A DNA stretch of 64,000 bases from Coniferiporia sulphurascens (lineage: Eukaryota > Basidiomycota > Agaricomycetes > Hymenochaetales > Hymenochaetaceae): assembly GCA_002794785.1 (NCBI GenBank), contig NBBA01000006.1, positions 1-64,000 of the forward strand, read 5' to 3'. Of this stretch, positions 13,167-25,719 are shown one piece after another. The notes under the pieces are model-generated. The model saw only the letters and a list, made by a program, of their open reading frames with translations. It did no database searches and was not told where the DNA came from. Position 1 is the first letter of the stretch. The number at the start of each line of letters is the position of its first letter. The position numbers were made by a program, and so were the translations under genes.

Positions 13167-14491
13167 ATGGCTAAGATATTCATCTTGGGTGCCACAGGAT
13201 ACATCGGAGGTGAAGTATTTTCCAAGCACTTCCGACAGTGCACTACTGTATATAACTAAATACTTTAAATTAGGTTCTCTCCTCGTGTCTCTCAAGAAGG
13301 CGTATCCAGACCTCAATTACACTGCTCTAGTGCGTTCTGAGACGGACTTTGCTGCAATCAGCGCCGCCGGCGCCACGCCAGTGCGCGGATCATTCACTGA
13401 CCACGAGTTAATCGCGAGCCTGAGCGCAGACGCGGATGTCGTCGTGAACGCGGCAGACAGCGACGACGTTGCGCTTTCAAGCTCTGTTCTACGAGGCTTG
13501 AAACGCCGAAAGGAGGAAGGAAGAGGCGTGGGCGCATTCATACAAACAAGCGGAGGCGCAATATTCTTTGACGACAGGACGGACGGAAAATATGACCCAA
13601 ACCTGAAAGTTTGGACCGTACGTCTTCGGACTTTTTCTTCTCTTTTACAAATATATCTAATTATACCGCATGCAGGATTCTGAAGAGGACATAAGGGCTT
13701 TGACTACTTCAATGCTTCATGGACAGGTCGATGTTCCGTGCGTTCTCCGGTCGTACACCTTAAATACTGTTTCTAAACTTTGCTGGTTTGTACAAGGATC
13801 ATGAAAGCTTCTGATGAGGGCTACGTCAACTCCTTCATCGTTTGTCCCCCGATCGTCTACGGAAAAGGGACCGGACCTGTGAAGCAAAGGTCTGTCTTCT
13901 TCAAATACATTCTCAAAAGTTGCAATATCTCGGGACGCAAAGAAATGATCTACATCGGCGAAGGGACCAATGTAAACGACGTCGTATGTTATTGTGTCAT
14001 TCTGCTCACGGAAAAAAATTACTAATTGCATCATTTCAGATCCATATTGAAGACCTCATAGAGGGATATCTCCTCATTTTCAATCTCGCGCTTAACGCTG
14101 GCCCGAAACCGCTCAACTCAAGCCCATATACGCGCTACTACATCATTACTAGTGGCGCCGTCCCAGTGGTGTGGGAAGAACTCGCCAGACTCTTCGCCAT
14201 AGAGCTCCACAAGAGGGGCTCAATCAAGACGCCTGTTCCCGTTAGTGTAGCATATCAAGACGCGGGATCCTTCAATTGGTACGTCATTTATGAGGAATTT
14301 AAGTGCCCCCTCGTTGTCTTGCGTACAAATGTGATTGCTTGGATTTATTCTTGTTTATTATCAGGTACATGTCAAAGAATACAGCTATGCGTCCTGGGCG
14401 TATTCTGGAGCTGGGATGGAGGCCGAAGCATGTGGAATTGTCCGACAGTACATTTGCAGATGATGTGAGCGCGGCATTGAAGGAGGTGTGA
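13167..14491 (+). CDS. NAD(P)-dependent epimerase/dehydratase-like protein, copy 2
   Basis: Paralogue of the gene at 7857-9168, on the opposite strand. The start at 13167 gives MAKIFILGATGYIGG, with the GxxGxxG nucleotide-binding motif. The first intron (GTGAAG to AATTAG) falls after the glycine motif, as in copy 1. Later blocks are GAFIQTSGGAIFFDD, SFIVCPPIVYGKGTGP (a YGxGxGP block like copy 1), IHIEDLIEGYLLIFNLALNAG, PYTRYYI and a C-terminus ending SAALKEV at TGA 14489-14491. Five or so exons. Likely a soluble oxidoreductase or epimerase with unknown substrate. The two copies differ at many positions, so the duplication is not recent. Confidence 0.85.
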
Positions 14492-15053
14492 TGCGCGGAC
14501 GCCGTTAAATGAACTGACCGCGGGATGAGCGGACAAAGCATGTATTTGCATTTTGGCGGAAATATTCAACAATGGAGTTTCTTGCGTTTTAGTGACTTTT
14601 AAGTTTTCTGAGGAATAGAAACACTCGCATAATAAGTGACTGAATAAGGGTCTACGAAGACCGCATCATTTGTACCCCATGCCAGGAACTTCTGGTGACA
14701 CATGTCTTTTAGTTGCACTTTTACTTTCAACGTCTTTCGACGTACAAATCGTCCGGGCTACCACGGGGTGGGATTACACTGGCAGTCGGCGTCAGAAGTC
14801 AGGCTTTAGCCTGTTGTGGGCATCACACTGAGTCTTCTTCGACACATGTCACCAGTCGCGTTCCTCGCTTTAATACATTCTCCGCACCGACAATTTCAGT
14901 GTATCATGCGATCACACATGAAACCATCAATTCGTCCAGCGAGAATTTATTTTTGGTGCTCAGTTCCCTGTTTCTCGTGTGGACCAGCCAAGTTATGAAC
15001 ACATAAGTTATAACACACTATGGGGTGATTCTTAATAACTATACTAGTCCGGA
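14492..15053. other. convergent intergenic region, no gene seen
   Basis: Lies between the 3' ends of epimerase copy 2 and the membrane protein gene. Short open frames only. It probably holds the two 3' untranslated regions. Confidence 0.5.
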
Positions 15054-16477
15054 TCAAAAACATAAATGAACGAGATCAAGGACCAGCCTCTTAACGAACC
15101 GATACAGTCTGATGAGGACTCTAGCTATCACAATCCGGAAAACGAACAAAACCCCAACAGACCCAACCAAAAATTGTATGCCAAACGCTGAATCGGAGAA
15201 AACGCATAATGAGCAACATAAGAGTCCAACGAGCAGGCAAACTAGCGAAACAGCCATGAGGACCTTTGCCGTGAAGAGGTTACTGATGAATGACGACACG
15301 CGCTCGTTGATGTCCTCGGGCCCAAGGTCTCCATTTCTGTCGCCTACACCGGCCCACATCGCGCGCCACGAGCTCACACCGAGGCCTGCCGTTGCGGACA
15401 AGATAACAAGCGTGGAGAAGATAGCGTACACGACCGAAACCAGGAACGCCGCAACTGCAGCTGTAAAGTCGCTAGAATCGCAACCGACCGATAAGTTATC
15501 AAGGAGCACCGACCCGTCTGTGACGTTATGAGGCTGACCGAGGTCGACTAGGTTGTCGTGCGCGAACGACATAAGACTGGCCCCGAGGCCTGCTATGAAG
15601 ACGGACTGAGGAGCATAAATACAGCATCAAATCGATATGGCAGCAAAGTTATACCACTTACCACTGCTATGTATATTCCCGCGTTGGCTTTGTAATACTT
15701 CACGTTACGGCGATGCCTTTCTTCCTGTTTGGAAGGAATGTCTTCTCCTTGCTGCCTGATTCTGCTATCGACCCGTTCAATGTACGCTAAAAGAGCTGGA
15801 AAGGTGACATAATGAGATTAAAATATGTGACACTTGTGAAATAATAACACGGACCTCGCAAATCAGTTTCAGGCAAACTTGACAGCGTTCGGTCCGTATC
15901 ACTCCAAATATATGGCTTCCCCTTAGGCATGTCTAACGCATCATTACTGTACTGGCCGTTGGAAATATCGCCAAAACCTACAGCACGATTAGCCAGGAAT
16001 ACAGTGTAATAGCGCATGACTTACCCTTGACTGGAAACTCCCGATAGAGAGTGGTATTCATCGGATAGAGAGATTGTGTTGGACCCGGCTCTGCGATTGA
16101 GCGGAGTAAGGCCCGGTAAGCTATTATTCGTTGCCTATGCGACGAAGGTAAGGGTACACACCAGCAGGAAAGTTTCCATTCGCAGTAATTCCAGATTCTT
16201 CAATATCCACACGTCGACCTCGGTACGGCGCTGCTTGGGTGCCCAGTGTGTTGTCAATAATCCTGATGCTGACTTGGTTCTGAAAAAGCTGCTTACCTTC
16301 TGTCGTGATAAGGCTGCTTCGATACTCTGCGCCTGAAGGATCATAATTCCCAGAAGTGCGACTTCGAATCTGCCGCTGGTTCATAGCTTAGAGCCCGGAC
16401 ATTAGTCCTCCCGTAACCAAGAGAATATTTAACTCACCATCGAGTGAGCTGGCCTTTGTTGAGATGTCTGGTGTCAT
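15054..16477 (-). CDS. multi-pass membrane protein, basidiomycete type
   Basis: Function unknown. The start at 16477 gives MTPDISTKASSLD, then, after an intron, a hydrophilic N-terminal half (NQRQIRSRTSGNYDPSGAEY; NGNFPAG; PMNTTLYREFPVKG; FGDISNGQYSNDA; KPYIWSDTDRTLSSLPETD). Introns of about 50-60 bases join these in frame. A conserved-looking LLAYIERVDSRIRQQGEDIP block leads into about four hydrophobic segments: IYIAVSVFIAGLGASL, AAVAAFLVSVVYAIFSTLV, VLMAVSLVCLLVGLLCC and FLVGSVGVLFVFRIVIARV. The stop is at 15054. The layout (soluble N-terminal half, C-terminal membrane bundle) recalls lineage-specific basidiomycete membrane proteins, but I cannot name a family. It interrupts the right arm of the inverted duplication. 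Confidence 0.65.
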
Positions 16478-17240
16478 AATTCCTATATTGTACACTGCGA
16501 CCTGAAAGCAGCGGAGGTTCGAAGGAGGGAGGGTAAAAACGGGGAAACCACAGGATTTCTTCATAAGCGTGCGAAGCAGTGTTTATAGCGCCTTGAACTC
16601 GGGCGTCCGTGCCTAGATTTGGGAACAGGGGCTGGTATCGAGCGCTAAGTTGAATCATCCGACATACTTGAATTATATCCAGCTGTGCGCCTGAACTCGG
16701 GAGAATACCTGGGCTACCCAAACCTGCTATGTGTATACACCGAGTCCATACTGAGAGCTATTCGCCCGCATAGGCTTCAGGTAGTAGATGAACTAAGGGA
16801 ACACAACTCCGCCGGAATTTTCTGGAGGGAGTGGCGAGCCAGGAACCTACTGCCAACACGGCGTCAATCAGAGCCGGTTGTTGGGGTTTGGGTCACCGGT
16901 CAATTGAGTGTGATCATGAAACATTGACGGGCCAACCCGTTTGTTGCGGGAAAATCTTTTGGATGATTATAGACAGCGCAATACTTGATGAGCCAGTCAC
17001 CAAGGTTACTAATTGGTAGCATACGTCGTCGAATCGACCGAGATCGAGCATAATGGAAAAGCGACTCATACGAAGGGCAACCTTCTCTTCGTAAGTAGTA
17101 GCCTTGCAGGGTAAGAACGCGCTTTCCTAGTATGGCGATCAGCTCGTAATCATCATACTGTTTGCACTGGTGATATCAAGATGCCAAGATGTAATTTATA
17201 GAGAGTTCACGTACCAGTAGTCAAACTAGTGATCTCAAAG

Positions 17241-17330
17241 GTCGGGTCGGATCGGGTCAGGGCAATTTTCGCCCTAACCTGACCCCTGCCCCTGACCTTG
17301 ACCCGGGCCGACCCCCGATCCGCTGTGGCA
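17241..17330. repeat. degenerate GGGTC/GACCC repeat with hairpin
   Basis: Several GGGTC units (17243-17260) are followed by their complements (GACCC, CCTGACC) to about 17320. GGGTCAGGGC at 17254-17263 and GCCCTAACCTGACCC at 17271-17285 can pair around a 7-base loop with a small bulge. It could be the end of a small decayed inverted-repeat element, but I see no partner end or target duplication. Confidence 0.45.
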
Positions 17331-18424
17331 ATCGCAATACAAAGTTTTACTAGTGTTAATACTAATGCCAATTACGCATACAATAAGCTGCAGCTTTGTG
17401 TCTTTTCCAGTCCATTGCGCAGGACCGTTGTAGTGATGTACCCCAACCGTGTCGCCGAAATTCTCCATAAAGGACGTGAAACGGTCATAGATATCCGCCG
17501 TTTCAACTATGAGCTGATGGTGCAAAATAAATAATGGGAGATATGGGGGATATTTTTGCGCATATCCAGTGCAGACCGTCGAGCGATTATATGTGGCGCT
17601 CACTGGCACTGCCAATCCAGCGGGAGTGTTTAAACAAGCCGCGGCCCGGACACCCGGTTTGCTAATAGTTACGTAATCTAGTGACGATTTCCAAACCGAA
17701 AAGCTCATGTCGTAACTATCATCGCTTCAGCCAACAGTCGAGGACACAATTATTTTACCAATCCCTTTACCGTTTTCAAAATTTCTTGGGACAGACCCAT
17801 AATCGCATCGATGTTGCATAGCTCTCTCGCATGGACCTCTAGTACCCAGCACCCGATTTTGAAAAGCAGCTGTGGTATATGTGGAACCCTAATACAGCGC
17901 CGGCAGACTTCTTCTGTTCGATACTGGGCGTAAACCATGACGCGAGGTAACCTCGAGTACAATCCCGTAAATATGGTTCTTCTGTGACCTACTATCGGTA
18001 TGATGATTGAGTTTGTGTTGATACTTCCATCTCACAGGGGAGTTTCTCGACAATATTAGTAGGTTTGTGCGGCCTCGAGTTCAATGACGAAGCAATAGGT
18101 GCGGATTGTTGTCCGAGGGTCTGATCTTTCCGTCTGACTCCTGACTCCTCAAACTAAAAATTTAGCCGGAATGGTCGACTTGGTCGATCTTTACATTTCA
18201 GGGCCCCGGTAGGCTTGGGACTCGAAGAGACGCACATGTACCAATATCAGCCATGACGCAAGGCATTGGCCAGACTGGCCTTTATGATATCAATAGAACT
18301 TCGCTCATATCCATCCGAAGAACGAGCGTACCTGCCAACTCGTTTCCATGAGGTAGTTGTTGTCATCAACCCCGTTAGGATGCTCAGCATTATCATATTT
18401 AGCTCTCATACTCGTTCGTACTCC

Positions 18425-18431
18425 TATATAG
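18425..18431 (+). promoter_or_regulatory. TATA-like box of GTPase copy 2
   Basis: TATATAG about 45 bases before the ATG at 18473. Close to the start codon but within the range seen in fungi with short leaders. It supports 18473 rather than the upstream in-frame ATG at 18266. Confidence 0.45.
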
Positions 18432-18472
18432 TCCACCTCAACTTGCCGACCCCTTGCGCTCACACAAACATC

Positions 18473-21400
18473 ATGGCTGACTCTCAGGTCTCTCTCCTCG
18501 CCTCCTCTTTCGACGCTATCAAGGGACTTTATGCTCATCTCAACTCGCTGGCGATTAAGGCTAACGCCGTCGTTCAAGACTGTAGAGCTAACGACGGTGA
18601 AGCGGCGCACTACTCAAAGGAGCTCGCGACATTCAAGAGCGAAGTAGTGAACATCTACAATCGATCCGGCATTTTCATCCAAATCGGACAGACGAATATC
18701 ACTGCATTGATGGGGAAGGAGGAAACAGCCGAAGTCGTGGGACAACTGAGCGATATCGTTACGGCAGCCAGAGCCTTGCTAATTGAGCAGGAGATTATGC
18801 TGTCTACCATAGCCACCACTCCCTCTGCATCGGACGCAGAGTCGCGAGCCGCCGCTGTTCTCCAGGTCGAATCACAAAAATTGGAGCAGTCCAGGAAAGA
18901 TACTCTCGACCAATTCGAGCGCCTTTTTATTTTATGCGAAGGTCAGCTCCAGTCGCAACTTCAGACCTCTGCCGGACGGACAGACGGCCCGCTAACGAAA
19001 GATCGCGTCGAGGGAATTTCCGACATTCTTAAGCTCTCATTCTACAAAACTCCGTTTCAAGTATACGCAGATGACCCTCAGCTTCAAGCGTTTGCCTCTA
19101 CCCTTGCACTCCTGAACTCCCGTCGCGGTAGCGATGTGAACTATGTTGCCACGCTTGAGAACATAAGCCGAATGTGGATCGATGATTTCATGCGTGACTG
19201 TGCGACTGGGCCAGGACGTATTACGCAACTAGGCGAACGATACATCCAGCTTCTGGATGGATTTAGACATTTCCTTGTGGTCGAGATTGCTTCATTGCCT
19301 GAACAGCAGGACCTCCCTGCGACAGGCGGACTTGATCCTCAACATTCATCACAGTCTTGGTGGAACACTAGTTCACAAATACCCGAAAGACTCCGTAGGA
19401 TGGCTGCATGGCGCCGCGGAGGTAACGAAGGAGAAGGTGAAAAACCCATTGACCTGGCGGCCACGGAAGCACGGGAGACTAGACAGCACGCTGCATTGCT
19501 GAGGGATGTATATTACCTGATTAGCAAAGAAATTGAACGAGAGAAGACACGGAGGTTCTCTGTTGCGCTTTGCGGGATGGTAAAGAGCGGGTAGGCGATA
19601 TCCAGCTCCCTAGAACAATACTGTTCCTTCTAACACGTTGATTTCAGCAAATCCCTTTTTCTGAGCGCCGTCTTGGGTCACAGGGTGCTTCCGTCAGACG
19701 GTATGCAAAGTAACTTTGGTTGTAAACAAGTCGCTGAGTAGACAAATCTTCCCATCACATGACAGAATTGCCTTCAACCGCTTGGCCATGTCGGATACGG
19801 CATGTCAAAGGTCAAATTGAACCACATCTTGTGCTATGCCCATCCAATTCTGCACCGATCTTTCAGAACGGTATTAAAAGTCTTCGTACCAAGCTTGCTG
19901 GAAGGGGTAGAGATAGGCGAGCAGAGGACAGGAGCAGTGCGGCACAAACGGCGAATGACCTCACCCAAGAAGACTTCGAGTACATCTGGGACTACAATGT
20001 GGCACCTGCCACAAAGGCCAACTGGGAAATCTTCAAGCAGCCATCTTTCATACTCCCTAACGAGGCTCATGGAGACGATAATGTTTACAAACTGGTAATT
20101 GATATTGTCCTTGGTGCTGTCATAATTCCAACGATCCCGTTATTTTGTATAGCTCGCCCAGATGAATGATGTCGTCCGCCTTTGCCGGTCTTTTGGCGTT
20201 GAAATTCCTTTAGAGGGCAAGACCTGGCCACTCATAACGGTTGAATTCGACTCTCTGCGAGACGAACACTTAGATGGTGTATTCGAGGTATAAAAAAAAC
20301 TTCTACGGTCAACCCGAAGTCGGGAAATCGAGGACTGATATTAATTCTTTGTTTACAGTTTTACGATTTGCCGGTAGGTGTTGCCAGGCCCCACCTTTTT
20401 AGAGTGTACTTATGGATTTGCAGGGTATGGGCGAGTTTACGGAATATGTGAATAAATTTTCTCTTCTCATATTCACAGTGTTGATGTCTATATAGTATCT
20501 GGGCTTCCAAGAGCTCATAAGTGTTGTCGCTCGGGAAGTCAACGCAGTAGTCCCAATTGTGTCCTTAAAAGAAGTATCAAAGAATGATTGGAGGACAGAG
20601 TTGCCTCAGATGTTGGAAATTTCTACCGGCCTCCGAGAACCATCCGTGATCATTTGTACACATCGGGATCAGGTTGAGCCATTTTCCGTTGAACTCCTCC
20701 CGCGGCTAATCACGTTATCTCACTTTAAGGTCGAGACAGAAGACGACCTGAAGACTCAGACAGGTCGCGTCTTGAACGTATTCAGTTCCCCCTCTAATAG
20801 AATATCTGGCGGCGTCAAAACTCAATGCGTATCCTGCTCTTCTCGTTTGGGTTTAGGCGCACAAACACTCCTGAAACTGTCTCGGGATTGTAAGCCAAGA
20901 TACGATGAGATATTCAACGAGAGCGTCCCAGAAGTTTGTCGCACTGTGAGTTTCTACCTTATCTTTCTTCTAGCCTAGCGCGGCTTGATATTGAATGTAC
21001 AAAAAAAACAGTGTGCTAGACATATCCTAGGTAACTCTCGGGTATCAAAGCGCACCTATGAACGCTTCTCGGATGACGATTGGAGAAGTGAGCTCCGCGA
21101 AACCCTCGTTGAGAGCGGGCTGACAGAAGCGATGGATCAATTTACCACAACAATGGCGAAGACTGCGCAATCCGATGCTCTCTTACGTGGTATCACGTCC
21201 GTATCTCGACTGGTGCACAAGATGGCTACGTTGCAGTCGTGAGTCTTCATCTCTCCGGGTCCGGTCACATTTATACATCGTTTTTCCACGCATGTAGTGA
21301 AACTCTAATGAGGATGAGACGGACGAAATCTGAGTGCGAAGAAGCAAGAGAGGGTTTTCGAAAGGCTGAGCGAAAGATTGAGGGCGCCCAACGGTCTTGG

Positions 21401-22376
21401 GAGGTCGAGGAGAATAGACTTCGATCGGAGGCGTTGGAAACTATACGTAGGGCATTCGACTCGCTCGAGCGCGAATGCGTCAACTCCGCAGGGGCTATGT
21501 TTGGTCAGGCGGAGGTGCAGTTCTTGTCCAAGCATCAGGTATAGCTTCCATGTTGTTCAAATATCCTAAAGCGATGTGCACGTATTTACGTCAGATGTTA
21601 GAACGTGGCACCGTATCAGAGCATTAACGGTACACTCAGGTTCTCCGATGAACACCATTCGACGGAGCTCCTCCGAGATGTGCTGGGGACGGCACTATCC
21701 GTGCTGGAATCAAAGAAGGGAATCAGCGTTCTAAAATTGCGCCGTGAGGTGGTCGACGAAGAAATCAGGAAGCAGTTAGACTTCCTCCGTGCGGCGGTCC
21801 AGTCCGGACTGAGCGACGCCCAAAGTGCGCTTGCTAGCAGGTTGGACACAGAGATGGGCAGTATAGGTCTGTCAATCCGAGAGGTTCCTTTCGCACAGTT
21901 CTCCCAAAAGGCATCAAAAAAGGAGGTTAAATGGTCCAAGGGATCTTGTTGGGAACGAAGCCGTGTAAGTGAGCCACTAATCAAGTGTATGTTCTATTGT
22001 AACATTGTTAAATACGGACATCAAACAAAACACAAACTAGAAAAGCGAATATACGGACGTGGCGAGGGAAAAAGTGATATTCTTACTTCAAGACGAAGTA
22101 ATTCGCCCATTCATCGCAGACCTCCGCGCCTCCGCGGATGCAGCTTTCACACGCATGATGGAGCTCGGACGCAATGCAGCTCGAGGTTCCGTGAATGCTC
22201 TTCTGGAAGAGGAAAAATCACGGTACGAGCTCGAATTGAGCAAGAAGGACACAGAGCCATCTCAGAAGGAGATTGCGTCGTCCGTTGCAGCTCATATGAA
22301 CCTCTTATCGGCATCGGCAGCTCTACAAAGGCTTGAAGTGGAAGCGGAGGCTTGTGTCAGGGATCACCTGGCTTGA
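18473..22376 (+). CDS. dynamin-like large GTPase, copy 2
   Basis: Paralogue of 2473-6404 on the opposite strand. It starts MADSQVSLLASSFDAIKGL and has a helical, Gln/Glu-rich N-terminal region of about 370 residues that ends RRFSVALCGMVKSG. A GTAGGC-CAG intron then leads to KSLFLSAVLGHRVLPSD. G2-like region LPSTAWPCRIRHV. A later intron separates DLP from GMGEF, so the DxPG G3 motif is split exactly as in copy 1. PSVIICTHRDQ is the G4 candidate (Thr-His-Arg-Asp in place of TKxD). The C-terminal part carries long charged helices (ECEEAREGFRKAERKIEGAQ) and ends EACVRDHLA at 22376. All exons join in frame. Inferred role: membrane-associated mechanochemical GTPase. No transmembrane or PH segment is obvious. 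Confidence 0.83.
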
Positions 22377-25300
22377 CTCTACTAGGACGCACTGGAAATG
22401 TGCGAGTACGACATCTGTATTTCCCGATAAACTTTACAATATGTGTACATATCTCGAGGGATAACATTGCATCTGAGTATCGATAGGTACACTGAGTTCC
22501 GATGGACACCGTCTATTGTAACTCACTTCACGAGTAGAGAAAGGTAAAGTCTAGCCAAACGGAGTGCAAGGGGGGGCAGCCGTGTCCAATGCATGTCTTA
22601 AGGTCATTGACATAATCGGCTTTCCTTAAGGCTGGATTTGGCGACGCTCGAAGTATACAAGTAAGCATGTTTGATTCATTACATTGGGAAGAACAGTAAA
22701 CACTTGCCAATCCGATGACCCTTAGCTTACGTGTTTCAACTGCTAGGCGTCAATGATGGCAATGATCTATGAAATCTCATCCTAAGTAGACAGGGAGGAG
22801 CTCGGGCACCGGAGATTCATAAAATGCTATCTTAGGGAAAGAAAACCCTCGCTACGGACTTAGCCGAGTAATAGAAGCATGGACTCGTCTCAGGCAGAGA
22901 TCGAATCGTTAATTGTGGCTCATAGACTTGCATAAAGTTTTGGCGATGACAGTCAGCCCCCAAACCGTAGGGGCTGGGGCTTGAGGCGGGGCTTGAGGCA
23001 AGGGTAATGGCGCGCGAACAAGTGCCCGGTTTAATCCTACCAGAATACACGCTCCATTGGCTCAAAGGAAGCTACAGACTTTGTACCGTTTGCTAGTCTT
23101 CTTTCAGTTGTTGAGCTTCGTGCACAGTGTGTTAAATGTTGAGCCTACATCCCACAAGCGTATTGCGCCCGTATGCAGGCGTCCGTGCGAGCGAGGGAGC
23201 GAACAGGACATGAAACCTAACCTGAGCTAATGAGTAATGTGAACAGGTCACTTGAGTCTGTAGTGAACGAACTATTCCTCTTCTGCGGGCAGCGCAGATA
23301 CACAGCGCACCCCTGAGGTGTTCGCCGCCACATAACTAGGTTTCTTCCTAATCAAACAACTTCGCAATCGATTTATAGCGCCAAGACCTGCAGCCTTTCA
23401 GTTGTGCTCCCCTTCTCCTCTTCCCACACAAGTTAATATTGGCACCAGACCACTCGAAGACACCCAGACGAAGATAGAAGTCAGAAGCATAGCATATCAG
23501 ACACCCGACACACCAGGAGATCAACCGAGTAGTAGCGGGGAACACGATGCCTCCTTGTGTTCAAGCGAGATGGCAGCCGAAATTAAAAGTTCAGCCTTCA
23601 CGTACGTACACGGAAGCTTCACTATGCAGAACCCGTTGAATCCCGTATGCAAGAAGTCAAGCAATTAAATAATCAAGGCACAAGTCAGGCGGGGGGGGGG
23701 GTGGGGTTGCTCCACGAACAGTGCGAACTGCGGCGAGGCGTGATATTAAGACATCCGAGGCGTTTCAGGGCCCCTATTTGCATTGATGATAAGAGCACGG
23801 GTTCCGCAAGCTGGTGAACGGCTATGCTGTGTCCGTTTTGTAGCGTTCAGAGTGGCCACATGTGCACTTGCATCCTAAGCATAATCCTGAAGTTTTGATT
23901 CAAGCTCCAGACAGCTAGATGGGCACCCCATAGATTTTTACATTGCTGCCGACTGCTCAAGAAGGGGAAGCGTCGGTGGATTCAGGAAAGTACAAATAGA
24001 CTACTTACGAGAATCAGACCAGGCACAACCCGGGACCTCTCTCGGCTGCGGGTCTAGAACTCTACGGAACGCCGATTGATTGAGAGTTGTCGTACGTGCA
24101 GAAATAGATAGCCTGCAATTCAGATTTCTGAACACTGGAACTCACTTTAGCTCGATCGCGAAGTACTAGAAGCTCCGACCAGGTCAGCAGTACGCGATTC
24201 GTGATAATCGGCGCCGATTGCACGAGAAAGCGGGCAGCGGACGGAGATCGATGCCTGTACAGTGGTTGATGGATTAGTATTTCTCGGACCTTCTTCCATG
24301 CGTGTCCAAACGCACCCCGCACGATGGTATATCGGAACTCTAGCGCAGCCTCGTGTTTCGTCGGTAGGAGTCTGCCCGCCACTTGAAAATTACATGTTGA
24401 GCACACGTGCGCTAGGGCGGGAATAGGCTCGGCAGCCTGCGTGTGTGTGTGAAGTCCATTCAATTGCCAGACAGCTGCCTGCCTGTGTGCGCTGTCTTCG
24501 TCTAGTTTGGCGCGCGAAGCGCCAGGACGCCCGAAGGGCACGGACGGAGACGCTCACATTGAAGCCACAGCAACTCGGAAGCAACGAAGGAGAAACGTGA
24601 AGCGCATGTTGCTCTTGGCGCAGAACCACGGAGTAGTAAGCAGACCCGACTCGATCGTTGCAATTCCTGTTCTTGACCTGTAATATTGGATCCGGAGCCC
24701 GCAGAAGCTGCCAGCTGGCTGGCTTGGCGACATGCCGCCCAATGAAGGCAAAGCCGTGCTCGACTCGTTGTGCTGCGCCCGGTTGGGCAGGAGGATCTAA
24801 GAATTTGTGGGACGAACCTCGTCGTTATATCAAGTTCAAGGTTCTACATAACTTCTGGCGACGGGCCGACGGGATGCCGGCGGCCCCTTTTCATGAGCTT
24901 GTAGTTCGCGCCCGGAGTCTAGAGAAAGAGCAGCCTCGTCAAAGTATCTTGAATGTTTAATTGAACCAGGAAAAGTAAGGAAGCAGGTTAAAGGGTCGCC
25001 TCCAGCACCCCGCAGGGTCGTAAATGGGCCTTAATGGAAGAAAAAAAAAGACTCACGGGACCCGAAACGAACCTGCGAAGCCGCCAGCCGGTATCCCTAA
25101 TTTTCGAAGCATGAGAAGCTAGAAACTAGATTTTCAGATCTGAGAGCGTGCTTAAGGTGCTAAGGAAATTAGTCCGCACGCGGGGGTTGTAGTACCTACA
25201 AGCTTGAGAGATTACTACAACAAAGATGAATGCAAAGAACCGAGTGCAGAAGATAAGAAGCCGCGGACTGCGATCATGAGACGGCCGGACGTAAATGTGA

Positions 25301-25719
25301 TGAGATAAGGAAGAACAAGATGGGGAAATGCGGAGGGCGTTGGTGTGATAGTATGGTGTAATAGTACAATTGACAGCAGCGTGGTGGTACAAGTGGTAGT
25401 ACAAGTGATACAAGACAAAGTTGGTACATTGCGGTGGTTATTATTAATCGTGAACTGAATGAGACCGGGCAAGTGGCGGAGGTCGAGAGTAAGTTTGCTT
25501 TGGAGAATCGCGGAGCAAGAAGCTGAGAAAATACGGTAGCGCGGAAAAAAAAAATCGTCTGGTTTGCTTTCCAGTGTCTCTTTTGTGATAACGCGGCAGG
25601 TGTGAATTTTGACGAGAAAATTTCACGGTGGCAACTGCTCAGGGTATCACCATACGTCTGTTGACCACATCAGAGACAAACTCCAGAAGACAAAGGAGGA
25701 ACACCAACCGGCGTTACGA
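22377..25719. other. gene-poor region
   Basis: About 3.3 kb with many short frames on both strands, none with a domain or a paralogue. It contains a run of 11 G at 23691-23701. The right end is the 3' flank of the leftward conserved gene. Confidence 0.5.
23691..23701. repeat. homopolymer G run
   Basis: Eleven consecutive G, followed by TGGGG. Length may be uncertain because of sequencing slippage. Confidence 0.8.

Larger units (their letters stand above)
16478..18472. other. intergenic with GC-rich repeat
   Basis: About 2 kb without a supported gene. The longest frame on the minus strand (17274-17708) ends in a Gly/Gln repeat created by a simple GGGTC-type DNA repeat, so I do not trust it as coding. 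The right end carries the core promoter of GTPase copy 2. Confidence 0.45.

Noticed and set aside
15112..15531. 139-residue plus-strand frame opposite the membrane protein gene.
   Set aside because: The minus strand encodes clear membrane helices with matching splice sites; the plus frame is its antisense shadow.
17274..17708. 144-residue minus-strand open frame with a Gly/Gln-rich end.
   Set aside because: The repeat end comes from a simple GGGTC DNA repeat, and the rest has no motif, intron or paralogue.
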